From the NCBI RefSeq assembly GCF_900142275.1, contig NZ_FRAI01000006.1:62001-126000 (forward strand): a stretch of DNA of 64,000 bases, read 5' to 3'. The position numbers and the translations under genes were made by a program. Positions 17,449 to 26,239 of the stretch are shown here, piece by piece; within the stretch, counting starts at the first letter, position 1, and each line of letters opens with the position of its first letter. This DNA comes from Anaerobranca californiensis DSM 14826. Lineage in GTDB: Bacteria; Bacillota; Proteinivoracia; Proteinivoracales; Proteinivoracaceae. The notes beneath the pieces were generated by a model, which was given only the letters and a program-made list of their open reading frames with translations, was not told the DNA's origin and made no database searches.

Positions 17449-18420
17449 ATGCTTAAAGATAAATTTGGGAGAAAAATTAATTATTTACGGATATCTTTGA
17501 TAGATCGTTGTAACCTTAGATGTAAATACTGTATGCCACCTAATGGCGTCGATTTATATGGCCATGATAAAATTTTAACATATGAAGAACTCCTTTTAAT
17601 AATTAAAGCCGCTGCCGAGCTAGGGATTAACAGTATTCGCTTAACTGGTGGTGAACCTTTAATAAGAAGGGGGTTAATCCCTTTCATAAAGACGGTGTCC
17701 AATATAGATGGGATAGATGATATAGCTATAACAACTAATGGCGTTTTACTAGAAGAAATGGCAGATGATTTAAAAAAGGCCGGTGTAAATAGGTTAAATA
17801 TCAGTTTAGATACTTTAAATAAAGATAAGTTTAAAGAAATTACTGGTAGAGATCAATTTGAAAAAGTGTTCAAAGGAATAAATAAATCTATAGAAGTAGG
17901 ATTTGAACCTGTAAAGATTAATGTAGTTATGTTAAAAAATTTTAATGAAGGGGAAATATTGGATTTTGTTAAATTAACTAAAGATAAGCCTCTCCATGTT
18001 CGTTTTATAGAGATGATGCCTTTAGGGGAAAGTAAAAATAACTGGACAGCAGGGTATATGCCATGGAACGATGCTTTAGAGTTAGTGAAAAGGGAATTTG
18101 AGGTTAGAGAAAGTTCTGGGCCTAAAGGAAGTGGCCCGGCAAAATACTATACAATACCGGGCTTTTTAGGAACCTTTGGTTTTATAACCCCTGTAGGAGA
18201 ACACTTTTGCCATCAATGTAACAGGATTAGATTAACAAGTGACGGTTTTTTGAAAACCTGTCTTTTTGGTAACAATGAAGTAAATTTAAAGAAATTGAGT
18301 AAAACTGGAGATATTAATAAAATAAAAGAAGCTATCATAAAAAGTATTAATGAAAAGCCGGAAAAACATCAAATTACAAATCACAATGTTTCAAGATTTA
18401 TGTCACAGATAGGGGGATAA
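17449..18420 (+). CDS. moaA: GTP 3',8-cyclase (molybdenum/tungsten cofactor biosynthesis)
   Basis: First step of molybdopterin synthesis: radical-SAM conversion of GTP to 3',8-cyclo-7,8-dihydro-GTP. N-terminal cluster cysteines are C21, C25, C28 (CNLRCKYC), followed by RLTGGEPL; the C-terminal GTP-binding cluster is [18 protein letters not shown] in two adjoining pieces; the protein ends in the expected GG. Length (323 aa) is normal. ATG 17449 follows CTAGGAGGC. moaC starts 4 bp after the stop. Given aor 13 kb upstream, the product most likely feeds tungstopterin synthesis. MoaB, MoeA and MoaE are not in the window. Confidence 0.95.
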   Translation: MLKDKFGRKINYLRISLIDRCNLRCKYCMPPNGVDLYGHDKILTYEELLLIIKAAAELGINSIRLTGGEPLIRRGLIPFIKTVSNIDGIDDIAITTNGVLLEEMADDLKKAGVNRLNISLDTLNKDKFKEITGRDQFEKVFKGINKSIEVGFEPVKINVVMLKNFNEGEILDFVKLTKDKPLHVRFIEMMPLGESKNNWTAGYMPWNDALELVKREFEVRESSGPKGSGPAKYYTIPGFLGTFGFITPVGEHFCHQCNRIRLTSDGFLKTCLFGNNEVNLKKLSKTGDINKIKEAIIKSINEKPEKHQITNHNVSRFMSQIGG

Positions 18421-18424
18421 AACA

Positions 18425-18895
18425 GTGGAATTTACTCACTTTAACCAATCGGGAAGGGCGAAAATGGTAGATGTATCGGAAAAGAAAAACACCCAACGGA
18501 TAGCAGTAGCTAAAGGTAAAATTTATATGGATAAAAAGACTCTAGAAAAAGTAAAGGAAGGATCTATGAAAAAAGGAGATGTCCTTTCAGTAGCTCAAGT
18601 AGGAGGGATATTAGGAGGGAAAAAAACCTGGGATTTGATTCCAATGTGCCATAATATCATGATTTCAGGACTAGACATCGATTTCCAAATAAATGGGGAT
18701 GAAAACTATATAGAAGCAACTTGTACTGCTAAAACAGTTGGTGCAACAGGTGTAGAAATGGAAGCTTTAACGGGAGTTTCCATAGCACTTCTAACTATAT
18801 ACGATATGTGTAAAGCCGTTGATAAAAAAATGGTAATTAGAGATATTAGGTTAGTGGAAAAAAGAGGGGGAAAAAGCGATATTATTTTAGAATAA
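18425..18895 (+). CDS. moaC: Cyclic pyranopterin monophosphate synthase
   Basis: Converts the MoaA product to cyclic pyranopterin monophosphate. The 156-aa protein has the family start ([16 protein letters not shown]), the MCHNI active-site segment ([12 protein letters not shown]) and the [11 protein letters not shown] block with the conserved C-terminal KRGGKSD. GTG 18425 is preceded by GGGGGAT at a proper distance, 4 bp after moaA, so the two are co-translated. No clear terminator follows, only an imperfect ATTTGTTG/CAACAAAT dyad at 18910-18941. Confidence 0.95.
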   Translation: MEFTHFNQSGRAKMVDVSEKKNTQRIAVAKGKIYMDKKTLEKVKEGSMKKGDVLSVAQVGGILGGKKTWDLIPMCHNIMISGLDIDFQINGDENYIEATCTAKTVGATGVEMEALTGVSIALLTIYDMCKAVDKKMVIRDIRLVEKRGGKSDIILE

Positions 18896-18962
18896 TTTAC
18901 CTGGCAAAAATTTGTTGTTAAAATTTTTCTTTGCAACAAATAATAATTTATAGGAAAATATG

Positions 18963-18990
18963 TTGATTTTCTCAGTATTTTTGTTATAAT
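18963..18990 (+). promoter_or_regulatory. Sigma-A promoter of speE-speB
   Basis: TTGATT (18963-18968), 16-bp spacer, TATAAT (18985-18990), about 57 bp before the speE start codon. Confidence 0.65.
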
Positions 18991-19046
18991 CCTTTAGGAA
19001 GTATTATGAAAGTTTGTACCATAAAGTACTAGGAGGTAGATTATTA

Positions 19047-19883
19047 ATGGAAATGTGGTATACGGAGAAACAAACCCCTTCTGTAAGTTTGTCTTTAAAA
19101 ACAACAAAAACCCTTCATGTAGAACAAACAGAATTTCAACATTTAGCAATGATCGAAACAGAGGCCTTTGGCAGAATGTTAGTATTAGATGGTATGGTAC
19201 AAACATCTGTAGTAGATGAATTTGTATACCACGAAATGATAGCTCATCCTGCCCTCTACACCCATCCAAACCCCAAAAATGTACTGGTAATTGGTGGTGG
19301 AGATGGAGGTACAATTAGGGAAATAATTAAACATCCCTCTGTTGAGAAAGCAACTTTAGTAGAAATAGATGGTAGAATTATTGAATTAAGTAAACAATAT
19401 CTACCTGAAATTGCAGTAGCATTAACAGGAGAGCCTAAAGTTGAAGTAAAAGTTGAAGATGGCATCAAACATATCAATGAATCTAAAAACACTTATGATG
19501 TCATACTAGTAGACTCCACAGAACCTGTAGGTCCAGCAGTAGGTCTTTTTAGTCAAGATTTTTATCAAGGGATCTATGATGCATTAAAAGAAGATGGCTT
19601 AATGGTAGCCCAAACAGAATCTCCATTCTTCAATGGTGATTTAATTACAAGTGTGAATAAGAGATTGAGAAACATTTTCCCTTATGTTAAAACATATTTA
19701 GCTAGTATTCCCACTTATCCCAGCGGATTATGGAGCTTTACAATGGGATCAAAAAAATACAAGATTGAGGATGTTGACATCAATAACTTGTATTCCATTG
19801 AAACAAAATACTTTACTCCAGAGTTAATGTTAGCCTCTACTAAATTACCTAAATTTGTTCAAGATTTAGTTAAAGGTGAGTAA
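19047..19883 (+). CDS. speE: Polyamine aminopropyltransferase (spermidine synthase)
   Basis: Transfers an aminopropyl group from decarboxylated SAM to putrescine. The 278-aa protein shows the family landmarks: [21 protein letters not shown], the nucleotide-binding [10 protein letters not shown], an acidic VEIDGR, and the catalytic DSTEPVGPA (in place of the usual D(S/T)TDP). AGGAGGT at 19031-19037 sets ATG 19047 as the start; a longer upstream open frame lacks a ribosome binding site. speB starts 1 bp after the stop. Substrate could be another polyamine; no SAM decarboxylase is in the window. Confidence 0.93.
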   Translation: MEMWYTEKQTPSVSLSLKTTKTLHVEQTEFQHLAMIETEAFGRMLVLDGMVQTSVVDEFVYHEMIAHPALYTHPNPKNVLVIGGGDGGTIREIIKHPSVEKATLVEIDGRIIELSKQYLPEIAVALTGEPKVEVKVEDGIKHINESKNTYDVILVDSTEPVGPAVGLFSQDFYQGIYDALKEDGLMVAQTESPFFNGDLITSVNKRLRNIFPYVKTYLASIPTYPSGLWSFTMGSKKYKIEDVDINNLYSIETKYFTPELMLASTKLPKFVQDLVKGE

Positions 19884-19884
19884 A

Positions 19885-20751
19885 ATGGGATTATTCAATA
19901 ATGTAGAATATACAAATAATTTTATTGGAGCGAAGGATAATTACTATGAAGCTAAAGGTGTTTTACTCGGTGCCCCTATGGATTACACTGTAAGTTTCAG
20001 ACCTGGTTCCCGCTTTGCTGCCAAAAGAATTAGAGAAGTATCATATAACTTAGAAGAATACAGTTTTTATTGCCATAAAGACTTAACAGATTGTCCTTTT
20101 TTCGATGCCGGCGATTTAGCTTTACCCTTTGGCAATGTAGAAAAATCTTTAGATATTATTTATCAATCTGTAGCTCAAATAACTAAAGATGGCAAAATAC
20201 CCTTTATCATAGGGGGAGATCATTTAATTAGTTATCCTTGCATCAAAGGAGTAAAAGAAAAATATCCTGATTTAGCAGTACTCCATTTTGATGCCCATGC
20301 CGATTTAAGGGAAGACTATGCCGGGGAAAATCAATCCCATGCCACTGTTATTGGCAAAGTGGTAAGGGAGTTAGGGGTAAAAGACGTATATCAATTTGGT
20401 ATAAGGTCTGGTACTAAAGATGAATGGGAATTTGCCCAAAAACATACTAAATTATTTCCCTTCTCAGCGGCAGAACCTTTATTAAAAGTTCTAGAAGAGC
20501 TTAAAGGGAAACCAATTTACATTACCATAGATATTGATGTGGTAGATCCAGCCTTTGCCCCAGGTACAGGTACCCCAGAAGCCGGGGGGATTACCTCAAA
20601 GGAATTGTTAGATTGTTTAAAGATCATGTCATCTTTAAATGTTGTAGGATTTGATATTATTGAGGTTGCCCCTGTATATGACATTAGTGATATAACTTCA
20701 GTATTAGCTGCTAAAGTTATCAGAGAAAGTCTATTGATGTATATAAAATAA
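19885..20751 (+). CDS. speB: Agmatinase
   Basis: Hydrolyses agmatine to putrescine and urea, giving the substrate of the adjoining SpeE. The 288-aa ureohydrolase has the manganese motifs GGDHLIS, HFDAHADLRE and TIDIDVVDPAFAPGTGTPE. AAAGGTGAG at 19872-19880 favours ATG 19885. It is co-transcribed with speE with almost no gap and followed 19 bp later by a DUF1934 gene, the same neighbourhood seen in Bacillus-type speE-speB-ywiB clusters. Agmatinase rather than arginase is inferred from the family and the context. Confidence 0.93.
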   Translation: MGLFNNVEYTNNFIGAKDNYYEAKGVLLGAPMDYTVSFRPGSRFAAKRIREVSYNLEEYSFYCHKDLTDCPFFDAGDLALPFGNVEKSLDIIYQSVAQITKDGKIPFIIGGDHLISYPCIKGVKEKYPDLAVLHFDAHADLREDYAGENQSHATVIGKVVRELGVKDVYQFGIRSGTKDEWEFAQKHTKLFPFSAAEPLLKVLEELKGKPIYITIDIDVVDPAFAPGTGTPEAGGITSKELLDCLKIMSSLNVVGFDIIEVAPVYDISDITSVLAAKVIRESLLMYIK

Positions 20752-20770
20752 ATTTAAAAGTGGTGGTATT

Positions 20771-21187
20771 ATGCGAGCTGTTCAAATATTAATAAATTCA
20801 AGTCAACAAACAAGTTCTGGTCGTTCTGATTTGGCCATAGAAGTAGAGGGTTCCGTAACTTCTAAAGGGGAAGCTACTTACCTGACCTATAAAGAGCCGG
20901 AAGGAACTGGATTAGATAATACTACCACTACTTTAAAATTAGAAAAAGATAAAGTTACTTTAATTCGTAATGGCTCAACTAGTCTTAAACAAGTTTTTGT
21001 AGCAGGGGAAAAGACCGACAGCTTATATCAAACTCCTTATGGAAATTTCCCATTAAAAGTTGAATCTAAAGATGTTAAAGTGGAGTTAATTAAAGATAAA
21101 GGTAAAATTAGTTTACACTACGATTTAGTAATTGGTGGCGAAAAAATCCAAGACCAAAAATTAATTTTAGTATATTACTCTATATAA
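20771..21187 (+). CDS. DUF1934 family beta-barrel protein (YwiB-like)
   Basis: A 138-aa protein of unknown function. Its length, alternating beta-strand pattern and motifs (VEGSVTSKGEATYLTYKEPEGTG; VFVAGEKTDSLYQTPYGNF; LHYDLVIGGEKI) match the DUF1934/YwiB family, small lipocalin-like barrels found beside polyamine or arginyl-tRNA synthetase genes in Firmicutes. It has no signal peptide or membrane span, so it is cytoplasmic. The ribosome binding site (GTGGTGG before ATG 20771) is modest. It probably belongs to the speE-speB transcript. The ligand, if any, is unknown. Confidence 0.8.
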   Translation: MRAVQILINSSQQTSSGRSDLAIEVEGSVTSKGEATYLTYKEPEGTGLDNTTTTLKLEKDKVTLIRNGSTSLKQVFVAGEKTDSLYQTPYGNFPLKVESKDVKVELIKDKGKISLHYDLVIGGEKIQDQKLILVYYSI

Positions 21188-21205
21188 TAAAATTTGTGGG
21201 TGGGC

Positions 21206-21220
21206 GTGGAGAATCTCCAC
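21206..21220 (+). other. Small hairpin in the leader of the XapX gene
   Basis: GTGGAG-AAT-CTCCAC, a 6-bp stem with a 3-base loop, 33 bp before the XapX start codon and just before its ribosome binding site. No riboswitch class is recognised. Confidence 0.35.
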
Positions 21221-21252
21221 ATGAGGGGCTATATGGAAAGGAGGACTAACCT

Positions 21253-21408
21253 ATGAAAGATATTATCCTAGCCTTAGTAGCAGGCGGTTTAGTAGGTGCT
21301 ATTTTTGGTAAGGTTGGTTTACCTATCCCCGCTCCAGCTAATGTCGCCGGTTTAATGGGAATAGCTGGAATAATGCTCGGTTATATTGCCTCTACAAAGT
21401 TTTTCTAA
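21253..21408 (+). CDS. XapX-family small membrane protein
   Basis: A 51-aa protein, easily missed because of size. It starts MKDIILALVAGGLVGAIFGK and ends LMGIAGIMLGYIASTKFF, with a PIPAPANVAG turn between two transmembrane helices; this glycine-rich hairpin with PxPAP is the XapX/DUF1427 signature. A strong AAAGGAGG ribosome binding site lies 8 bp before ATG 21253, and a hairpin follows the stop, so it is a real gene. XapX proteins have no established function; some lie next to transporter genes. Here it stands between the polyamine genes and the lysine-fermentation regulator. Confidence 0.82.
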   Translation: MKDIILALVAGGLVGAIFGKVGLPIPAPANVAGLMGIAGIMLGYIASTKFF

Positions 21409-21416
21409 GAAATCTT

Positions 21417-21443
21417 AAGCAAGCTTAAATTAAGCTTGCTTTT
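21417..21443 (+). terminator. Terminator after the XapX gene
   Basis: AAGCAAGCTTA (21417-21427) pairs with TAAGCTTGCTT (21431-21441), 11 bp with a 3-base loop, ending in TTTT. It closes the speE-speB-DUF1934-xapX group. Confidence 0.7.
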
Positions 21444-21456
21444 AAAATATACTAAC

Positions 21457-21472
21457 TGCCCAAATTTGGGCA
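21457..21472 (+). promoter_or_regulatory. Perfect 16-bp palindrome directly before the ribosome binding site of the second sigma-54 activator
   Basis: TGCCCAAATTTGGGCA abuts the AAAGGAGGGG ribosome binding site of the gene at 21488. It could be an operator, possibly autoregulatory, or an RNA hairpin affecting translation. Function is inferred only from the perfect symmetry and position. Confidence 0.5.
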
Positions 21473-21487
21473 AAAGGAGGGGTTGTA

Positions 21488-22846
21488 ATGAAGGATTTAT
21501 TAATAAGTATTTTAGAGACCATTGACGAGGGTATTCATGCTGTGGACCAAAGGGGAATCACCATTTACTATAATTCTAAAGCTGCCCTTTTAGATGGTCT
21601 CCACCCCCAAGATGTCATAGGAAAACATATCCTTGATGTATTTCCATCTTTAGACCGAACCTCCAGTACTTTACTTAAAGTATTAAAAAGCCGCAAACCT
21701 ATATATAACCAACAGCAAAAATACACAAATTTTAAGGGAAAAGAGGTTGTAACTGTAAATACAACACTGCCTATTTTTGGGCAGAAGGGATTTTTAGGGG
21801 CGGTGGAAATTTCTAAAGATATCACCCAAGTTAAACAGTTATCTGATAAAATCCATTTTTTACAACAAACCTTATACAGAAATTCAGGGAAAGGAGAAAA
21901 TGACAAGTATAAGCTTTATCAGTTTGGAGATATCATTGGAAATAGTAATAAAATTTTAGAATTGATCCGAAAAGCCCAAAGGATTTCTCAAAGTAATTCT
22001 ACAGTTTTAGTTTATGGAGAAACAGGGGTAGGAAAAGAATTATTAGTTCAAGCAATACACAGTAGTTCCCATAGGCAAAACGGACCCTTTATTGCCCAAA
22101 ACTGTGGAGCTTTGCCGGAAAGTTTATTAGAATCAATTCTCTTTGGTACAGTAAAAGGGAGTTTCACCGGTGCTGAAAACAAACCTGGTCTTTTTGAGTT
22201 GGCAGCAGGTGGCACTTTGTTTTTAGATGAAATAAATTCATTGCCATTAAGTTTACAGGGTAAAATTTTAAGGGTAATAGAAGAGAAGAAAATAAGGCGG
22301 ATTGGTGATACCAAAGAAATTTTCCTTGATGTCAGAATAATGGCAGCTATGAATACAGATCCCTTAGAAGAAGTTGAAAAAGGCCTTTTGCGGAAAGACT
22401 TATACTACCGCTTAAATGTAGTTACATTATATATCCCTCCCCTTCGGGATAGAATAGAAGATATAGAACCATTGGTACTCCATTTTATCGATAAATTTAA
22501 TAAAGAATTTAATAATAAAATCACAGGGGTAACGAGGGAAGTTTTAAAGGTGTTACAAAATTATAGTTGGCCGGGAAATGTCAGGGAATTAGGCAATGTC
22601 ATTGAGGCAATTTTTAATTTTAAAGATAGTGGCAAAATAGATATAGAAGATTTACCAGGACATATAGTTCAACAAGGAAATGGAGATAGAAACCTTAGCC
22701 TTCGGGAGAAGTTGTTTCAATATGAAAAAGAGTTAATTATAGGGGCATATTTAGGAAATGATAAAAATATAACCAAAACTGCGGAATACTTAGGGATACC
22801 TAGACAAACTTTACAATACAAGTTAAAGCAATTTAAGTTAAAATAA
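21488..22846 (+). CDS. Sigma-54-dependent activator (PAS-AAA+-Fis), likely regulator of lysine fermentation
   Basis: A 452-aa RocR-like enhancer-binding protein. It has an N-terminal PAS sensor (about residues 5-120, starting ILETIDEGIHAVDQRG), an AAA+ domain with Walker A GETGVGKE, the sigma-54 contact loop GSFTGA, Walker [11 protein letters not shown] and R-finger region, and a Fis helix-turn-helix at the end (TKTAEYLGIPRQTLQYKLKQ). Everything expected for an active protein is present, unlike the interrupted paralogue at 1105. AAAGGAGGGG precedes ATG 21488. It lies directly upstream of a terminator and then a sigma-54 promoter for kdd-kamABCDE, so it most likely activates that operon in response to lysine or a degradation product; the ligand is unknown. 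Confidence 0.9.
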   Translation: MKDLLISILETIDEGIHAVDQRGITIYYNSKAALLDGLHPQDVIGKHILDVFPSLDRTSSTLLKVLKSRKPIYNQQQKYTNFKGKEVVTVNTTLPIFGQKGFLGAVEISKDITQVKQLSDKIHFLQQTLYRNSGKGENDKYKLYQFGDIIGNSNKILELIRKAQRISQSNSTVLVYGETGVGKELLVQAIHSSSHRQNGPFIAQNCGALPESLLESILFGTVKGSFTGAENKPGLFELAAGGTLFLDEINSLPLSLQGKILRVIEEKKIRRIGDTKEIFLDVRIMAAMNTDPLEEVEKGLLRKDLYYRLNVVTLYIPPLRDRIEDIEPLVLHFIDKFNKEFNNKITGVTREVLKVLQNYSWPGNVRELGNVIEAIFNFKDSGKIDIEDLPGHIVQQGNGDRNLSLREKLFQYEKELIIGAYLGNDKNITKTAEYLGIPRQTLQYKLKQFKLK

Positions 22847-22851
22847 CCATC

Positions 22852-22882
22852 GATGTCCATACTAAAAAGGACATCTTTTTTT
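22852..22882 (+). terminator. Terminator between the activator gene and kdd
   Basis: GATGTCC (22852-22858) pairs with GGACATC (22869-22875), 10-base loop, followed by TTTTTTT. The sigma-54 promoter begins two bases later, so the operon depends on its own promoter. Confidence 0.85.
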
Positions 22883-22883
22883 A

Positions 22884-22900
22884 TTGGCACTAAATTTGCA
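22884..22900 (+). promoter_or_regulatory. Sigma-54 (-24/-12) promoter of the kdd-kam operon
   Basis: TTGGCAC-TAAA-TTTGCA with GG (22886-22887) and GC (22898-22899) ten bases apart, a near-consensus RpoN promoter. The start point would be near 22911, about 32 bp before kdd. Confidence 0.9.
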
Positions 22901-22942
22901 TAATTTAAATAATATATAAATGATAGAAGGAGGAATAATTTT

Positions 22943-23977
22943 ATGAAAGGCTGTCCCTATGGAACCCACCGGGTTATAGAAAAAAAAGGTATGCTTCCCC
23001 AACCGGCGTGGAAAATTTCCAATGATCCTCAAATCTACAGTAATGAAATATTAATTGATGTAAAAACCTTAAACATTGATTCGGCGAGCTTTACTCAAAT
23101 TAAAAAACAGGCAAAGGAAGAAAATAGGACCATAGAATCTATAATTTTAGAAACAGTGGAAAAAAGGGGTAAACAACACAACCCCGTTACCGGATCTGGT
23201 GGTATGTTGATTGGAACTGTATCAAAAATAGGAGAAGATCTCAAAGGAAAAATAGACCTACAGGAAGGAGATAAAATCGCCACATTAGTTTCCTTATCTT
23301 TAACCCCTCTAAAAATAGAAAAAATATTAAGGGTGAAAGAAAACTCTGATCAAGTGGATATTGAAGGAAAAGCTGTCTTATTCCAAAGTGGTATTTATGC
23401 AAAATTGCCAACAGATATAGATGAAAAATTAGCTTTAGCTGTCCTAGATGTAGCCGGTGCCCCTGCCCAAACTGCCCGTTTAGTGAAGCCATCTGATATA
23501 GTAGTGGTAATAGGTGCAGGAGGAAAGTCAGGTTTATTGACAATCTATGAAGCTAAAAAACGGGCAGGAGTAACTGGTAAGGTAATAGGGATTGAGTATA
23601 GTGAAGAAGGGTGTAAGAAACTACAAGAAACCGGCTATGCCGATATTGTCATCCAAGGGGATGCCACAAACCCAATGGAAATTTTAGAAAAAGTAAAGGA
23701 AGCTACTGCCGAAAAGTTGGCAGATGTTACAATTAACTGTGTCAATATTCCCGATACAGAAATGGCCAGTATTTTGGTGACAAGGGATAGGGGAATACTT
23801 TACTTTTTTAGTATGGCTACCAGCTTTACTAAAGCAGCATTAGGGGCTGAAGGGATCGGAAAAGATATAGATATGTTAATCGGCAATGGCTATGCAAAAG
23901 GCCATAGTGAAATAGCATTACAAATTATCAGGGAAAGTGAAAAGATAAGGAAAATTTTTGAAGAAATTTATGTTTAG
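22943..23977 (+). CDS. kdd: L-erythro-3,5-diaminohexanoate dehydrogenase
   Basis: Oxidatively deaminates 3,5-diaminohexanoate to 3-keto-5-aminohexanoate with NAD, the third step of the anaerobic lysine pathway. The 344-aa protein starts with the family signature KGCPYGTHRVIE and LPQPAW, and has a Rossmann dinucleotide site VVVIGAGGKSG (about residues 185-195) followed by an acidic strand end IGIEYSE. ATG 22943 follows GAAGGAGGAA. First gene of the sigma-54-controlled operon, 11 bp before kamA. It ends with TAG, which shows that TAG is an ordinary stop codon in this genome. Confidence 0.95.
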   Translation: MKGCPYGTHRVIEKKGMLPQPAWKISNDPQIYSNEILIDVKTLNIDSASFTQIKKQAKEENRTIESIILETVEKRGKQHNPVTGSGGMLIGTVSKIGEDLKGKIDLQEGDKIATLVSLSLTPLKIEKILRVKENSDQVDIEGKAVLFQSGIYAKLPTDIDEKLALAVLDVAGAPAQTARLVKPSDIVVVIGAGGKSGLLTIYEAKKRAGVTGKVIGIEYSEEGCKKLQETGYADIVIQGDATNPMEILEKVKEATAEKLADVTINCVNIPDTEMASILVTRDRGILYFFSMATSFTKAALGAEGIGKDIDMLIGNGYAKGHSEIALQIIRESEKIRKIFEEIYV

Positions 23978-23988
23978 GAGGTGTTACG

Positions 23989-25233
23989 ATGAGAAGTTTT
24001 AAAGAAGTGGAGAAGTATAAAAATGTAACACAAGAACAGTGGAATGATTGGCATTGGCAGTTGAAAAACAGGATTACAACTGTAGAAGAACTTAAAGAAT
24101 TGGTGGATTTGACCTCTGAAGAAGAGGAAGGAATTAAACAGTGTTTAAAAACTTTGAGAATGGCTATTACACCATATTATGGGTTGCTTATGGACCCTAA
24201 AGATGTCAATTGTCCTGTAAGGAAACAAGGAATCCCTGTAATCAAGGAATTGGAAAAAAGCAGTTGTGATATGGAAGATCCCCTTTCCGAAGATACCGAT
24301 TCTCCAGTTCCAGGCCTTACCCACCGCTACCCCGATAGGGTTTTATTACTTGTAACGGATCAATGTGCTATGTATTGTAGACATTGTACCAGGAGGAGAA
24401 TAGCGGGGGTTACTGACAAAGCAATGCCCCAAGAAAGAATAGAAAAGGCTTTAGAATATATAAAAAAAACACCGGAGGTTAGAGATGTTTTAATAAGTGG
24501 TGGAGATGGCCTATTAATTTCCGATGATAAGTTAGAATATATAATTAAATCCCTAAGGGAAATACCCCATGTAGAAGTAATTAGAATAGGGACTAGGGTT
24601 CCGGTAGTTTTACCTCAAAGGATTACAGATAAGTTATGTGCTATGCTGAAAAAATATCATCCAATTTGGATCAATACCCATTTCAATCATCCTAAAGAGC
24701 TAACGGCTGAAAGTAAAAAGGCTTTAGCAAAACTATCGGATGCAGGAATTCCTTTAGGAAACCAATCGGTGCTCTTGAGGGGGATCAATGATTGCCCTAA
24801 TATTATGAAGAAATTAGTCCATGAACTAGTGTTAAACAGAGTAAGGCCATATTATATTTATCAATGTGATTTATCCCAAGGGATCGAACACTTTAGGACA
24901 CCGGTAAGTAAAGGGATAGAGATTATAGAAAGCTTAAGGGGTCATACATCGGGATATGCAGTGCCTACCTTTGTAGTAGATGCCCCCGGTGGTGGTGGAA
25001 AAATTCCGGTAATGCCCCAATATTTAATCTCTCAATCACCTTCAAAGGTAGTTTTACGGAACTTTGAAGGGGTAATGGCCGTTTATTCTCAGCCAACGGA
25101 TTATAAAGATCAATGTAATTGTCAATACTGTCAAGGGGCAAAGGAGTCCATAGGGGTACAGTCTTTATTAAGTGGTGAAAAGTTAAATATAGAACCGACA
25201 GAACTTAAGAGAGGGACTAGAAGGAGAAAATGA
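23989..25233 (+). CDS. kamA: Lysine 2,3-aminomutase
   Basis: Radical-SAM, PLP-dependent conversion of L-lysine to L-beta-lysine, the first step of lysine fermentation. The 414-aa length matches the Clostridium enzyme. The cluster cysteines are C126, C130, C133 (CAMYCRHCTRRR). The PLP lysine lies in DAPGGGGKIPVMPQ, and the C-terminal zinc cysteines in CNCQYCQG are present. ATG 23989 follows TAGGAGGTG. It overlaps kamB by 4 bp (ATGA), so the two are translationally coupled. The context with kamDE and kdd makes lysine rather than glutamate the clear substrate. Confidence 0.97.
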   Translation: MRSFKEVEKYKNVTQEQWNDWHWQLKNRITTVEELKELVDLTSEEEEGIKQCLKTLRMAITPYYGLLMDPKDVNCPVRKQGIPVIKELEKSSCDMEDPLSEDTDSPVPGLTHRYPDRVLLLVTDQCAMYCRHCTRRRIAGVTDKAMPQERIEKALEYIKKTPEVRDVLISGGDGLLISDDKLEYIIKSLREIPHVEVIRIGTRVPVVLPQRITDKLCAMLKKYHPIWINTHFNHPKELTAESKKALAKLSDAGIPLGNQSVLLRGINDCPNIMKKLVHELVLNRVRPYYIYQCDLSQGIEHFRTPVSKGIEIIESLRGHTSGYAVPTFVVDAPGGGGKIPVMPQYLISQSPSKVVLRNFEGVMAVYSQPTDYKDQCNCQYCQGAKESIGVQSLLSGEKLNIEPTELKRGTRRRK

Positions 25234-26228
25234 GGGAAATTTTAAAAGAAAAGCTAATGGATCCAGAAGTGTATTCCCTTTCCATAGTTGGTATGGCTAA
25301 AAATACTGGCAAAACTGTAACTTTAAATTATTTAATAAATTTATTACAGGATATTACATTAGGGGTGACATCTATAGGTATAGATGGAGAAAAAATAGAT
25401 AATTTAACTTCCACCCCTAAACCCTCTATCAACTTAAAAAGGGGTACTTTAATTGCTACTGGTGAGAAGACCTTACAGGAATTTACCGGTAGTTTTGAAA
25501 TTTTAGAAGGAACAGGGATTTATAACCCCCTTGGCGAAATAGTAATAGTTAGGTTATTAGAAGATGGTGAAGTTTTAATAGGGGGCCCTGAAAGGACTAC
25601 AGATTTAAAAAGGATAATTTCTAGATTCAAAAGTTACTGCTGTCAGAAGGTGTTGGTAGATGGGGCCATCGACCGGAGGGCAGCAGCTTCTCCCTATATA
25701 ACCGATGGCATGGTCTTTGTCACAGGGGCTGCCTATAGCAGGGACTTAGCTAGACTTGTAGGAGAAACGGTACATCGTTTGAATATGTTAACATTACCCC
25801 AGACTTCTGTCCCTTTAAAACTTCAAGAGAAAATCCAGTTGATCTGTGGAGAAGAAATAATTTGTTTACCTATTAAGTCAGCTTTACTGGTTGATCAACT
25901 ATTAGGATACTTTAAAGGGGACAGAGAAAACATCCTTTATATTCCAGGAGCTTTAACAGACTCTTTTGTGCAGCTGATTATACCTTGGGTTAAAAAAGGG
26001 TACAAAATTAGGATAATAGTGAAAGATGGAACAAAAGTCTTTCTTACTCCTAAAACATATGGACAGTTTGTAGATAGTGGAGGAACATTAGAGGTTTTGA
26101 AAAGTTGTAAACCCTTGGCCTTAAGTGTAAACCCCTTTTCTGTAGAAGGCTATGGTTTTGATAGTACTATTTTAGTAAATAACCTTCAAAGGTTAGTATC
26201 CATACCAGTCTTTGACCCATTAAGCTAG
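25230..26228 (+). CDS. kamB: Lysine 5,6-aminomutase reactivase subunit KamB
   Basis: A 332-aa protein found in lysine-fermentation operons and thought to help reactivate B12-dependent lysine 5,6-aminomutase together with KamC. A P-loop-like motif IVGMAKNTGKTVT (about residues 18-30) suggests nucleotide binding; later segments (LVDGAIDRRAAASP, IYIPGALTDSFVQ) are typical of the family. It begins within the kamA stop codon and ends 11 bp before kamC. Its biochemistry is less certain than that of the mutases. No membrane span or signal is present, so it is cytoplasmic. Confidence 0.85.
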   Translation: MREILKEKLMDPEVYSLSIVGMAKNTGKTVTLNYLINLLQDITLGVTSIGIDGEKIDNLTSTPKPSINLKRGTLIATGEKTLQEFTGSFEILEGTGIYNPLGEIVIVRLLEDGEVLIGGPERTTDLKRIISRFKSYCCQKVLVDGAIDRRAAASPYITDGMVFVTGAAYSRDLARLVGETVHRLNMLTLPQTSVPLKLQEKIQLICGEEIICLPIKSALLVDQLLGYFKGDRENILYIPGALTDSFVQLIIPWVKKGYKIRIIVKDGTKVFLTPKTYGQFVDSGGTLEVLKSCKPLALSVNPFSVEGYGFDSTILVNNLQRLVSIPVFDPLS

Positions 26229-26239
26229 GGAGGGATTTT

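Noticed and set aside
19014-19046. Longer N-terminus for spermidine synthase (start at 19014)
   Set aside because: The AGGAGGT ribosome binding site lies inside this stretch and points to ATG 19047; the same reasoning removed upstream extensions of kamD, rpmE, tdk, sigG, the DUF1385 gene and the YibE/F gene.
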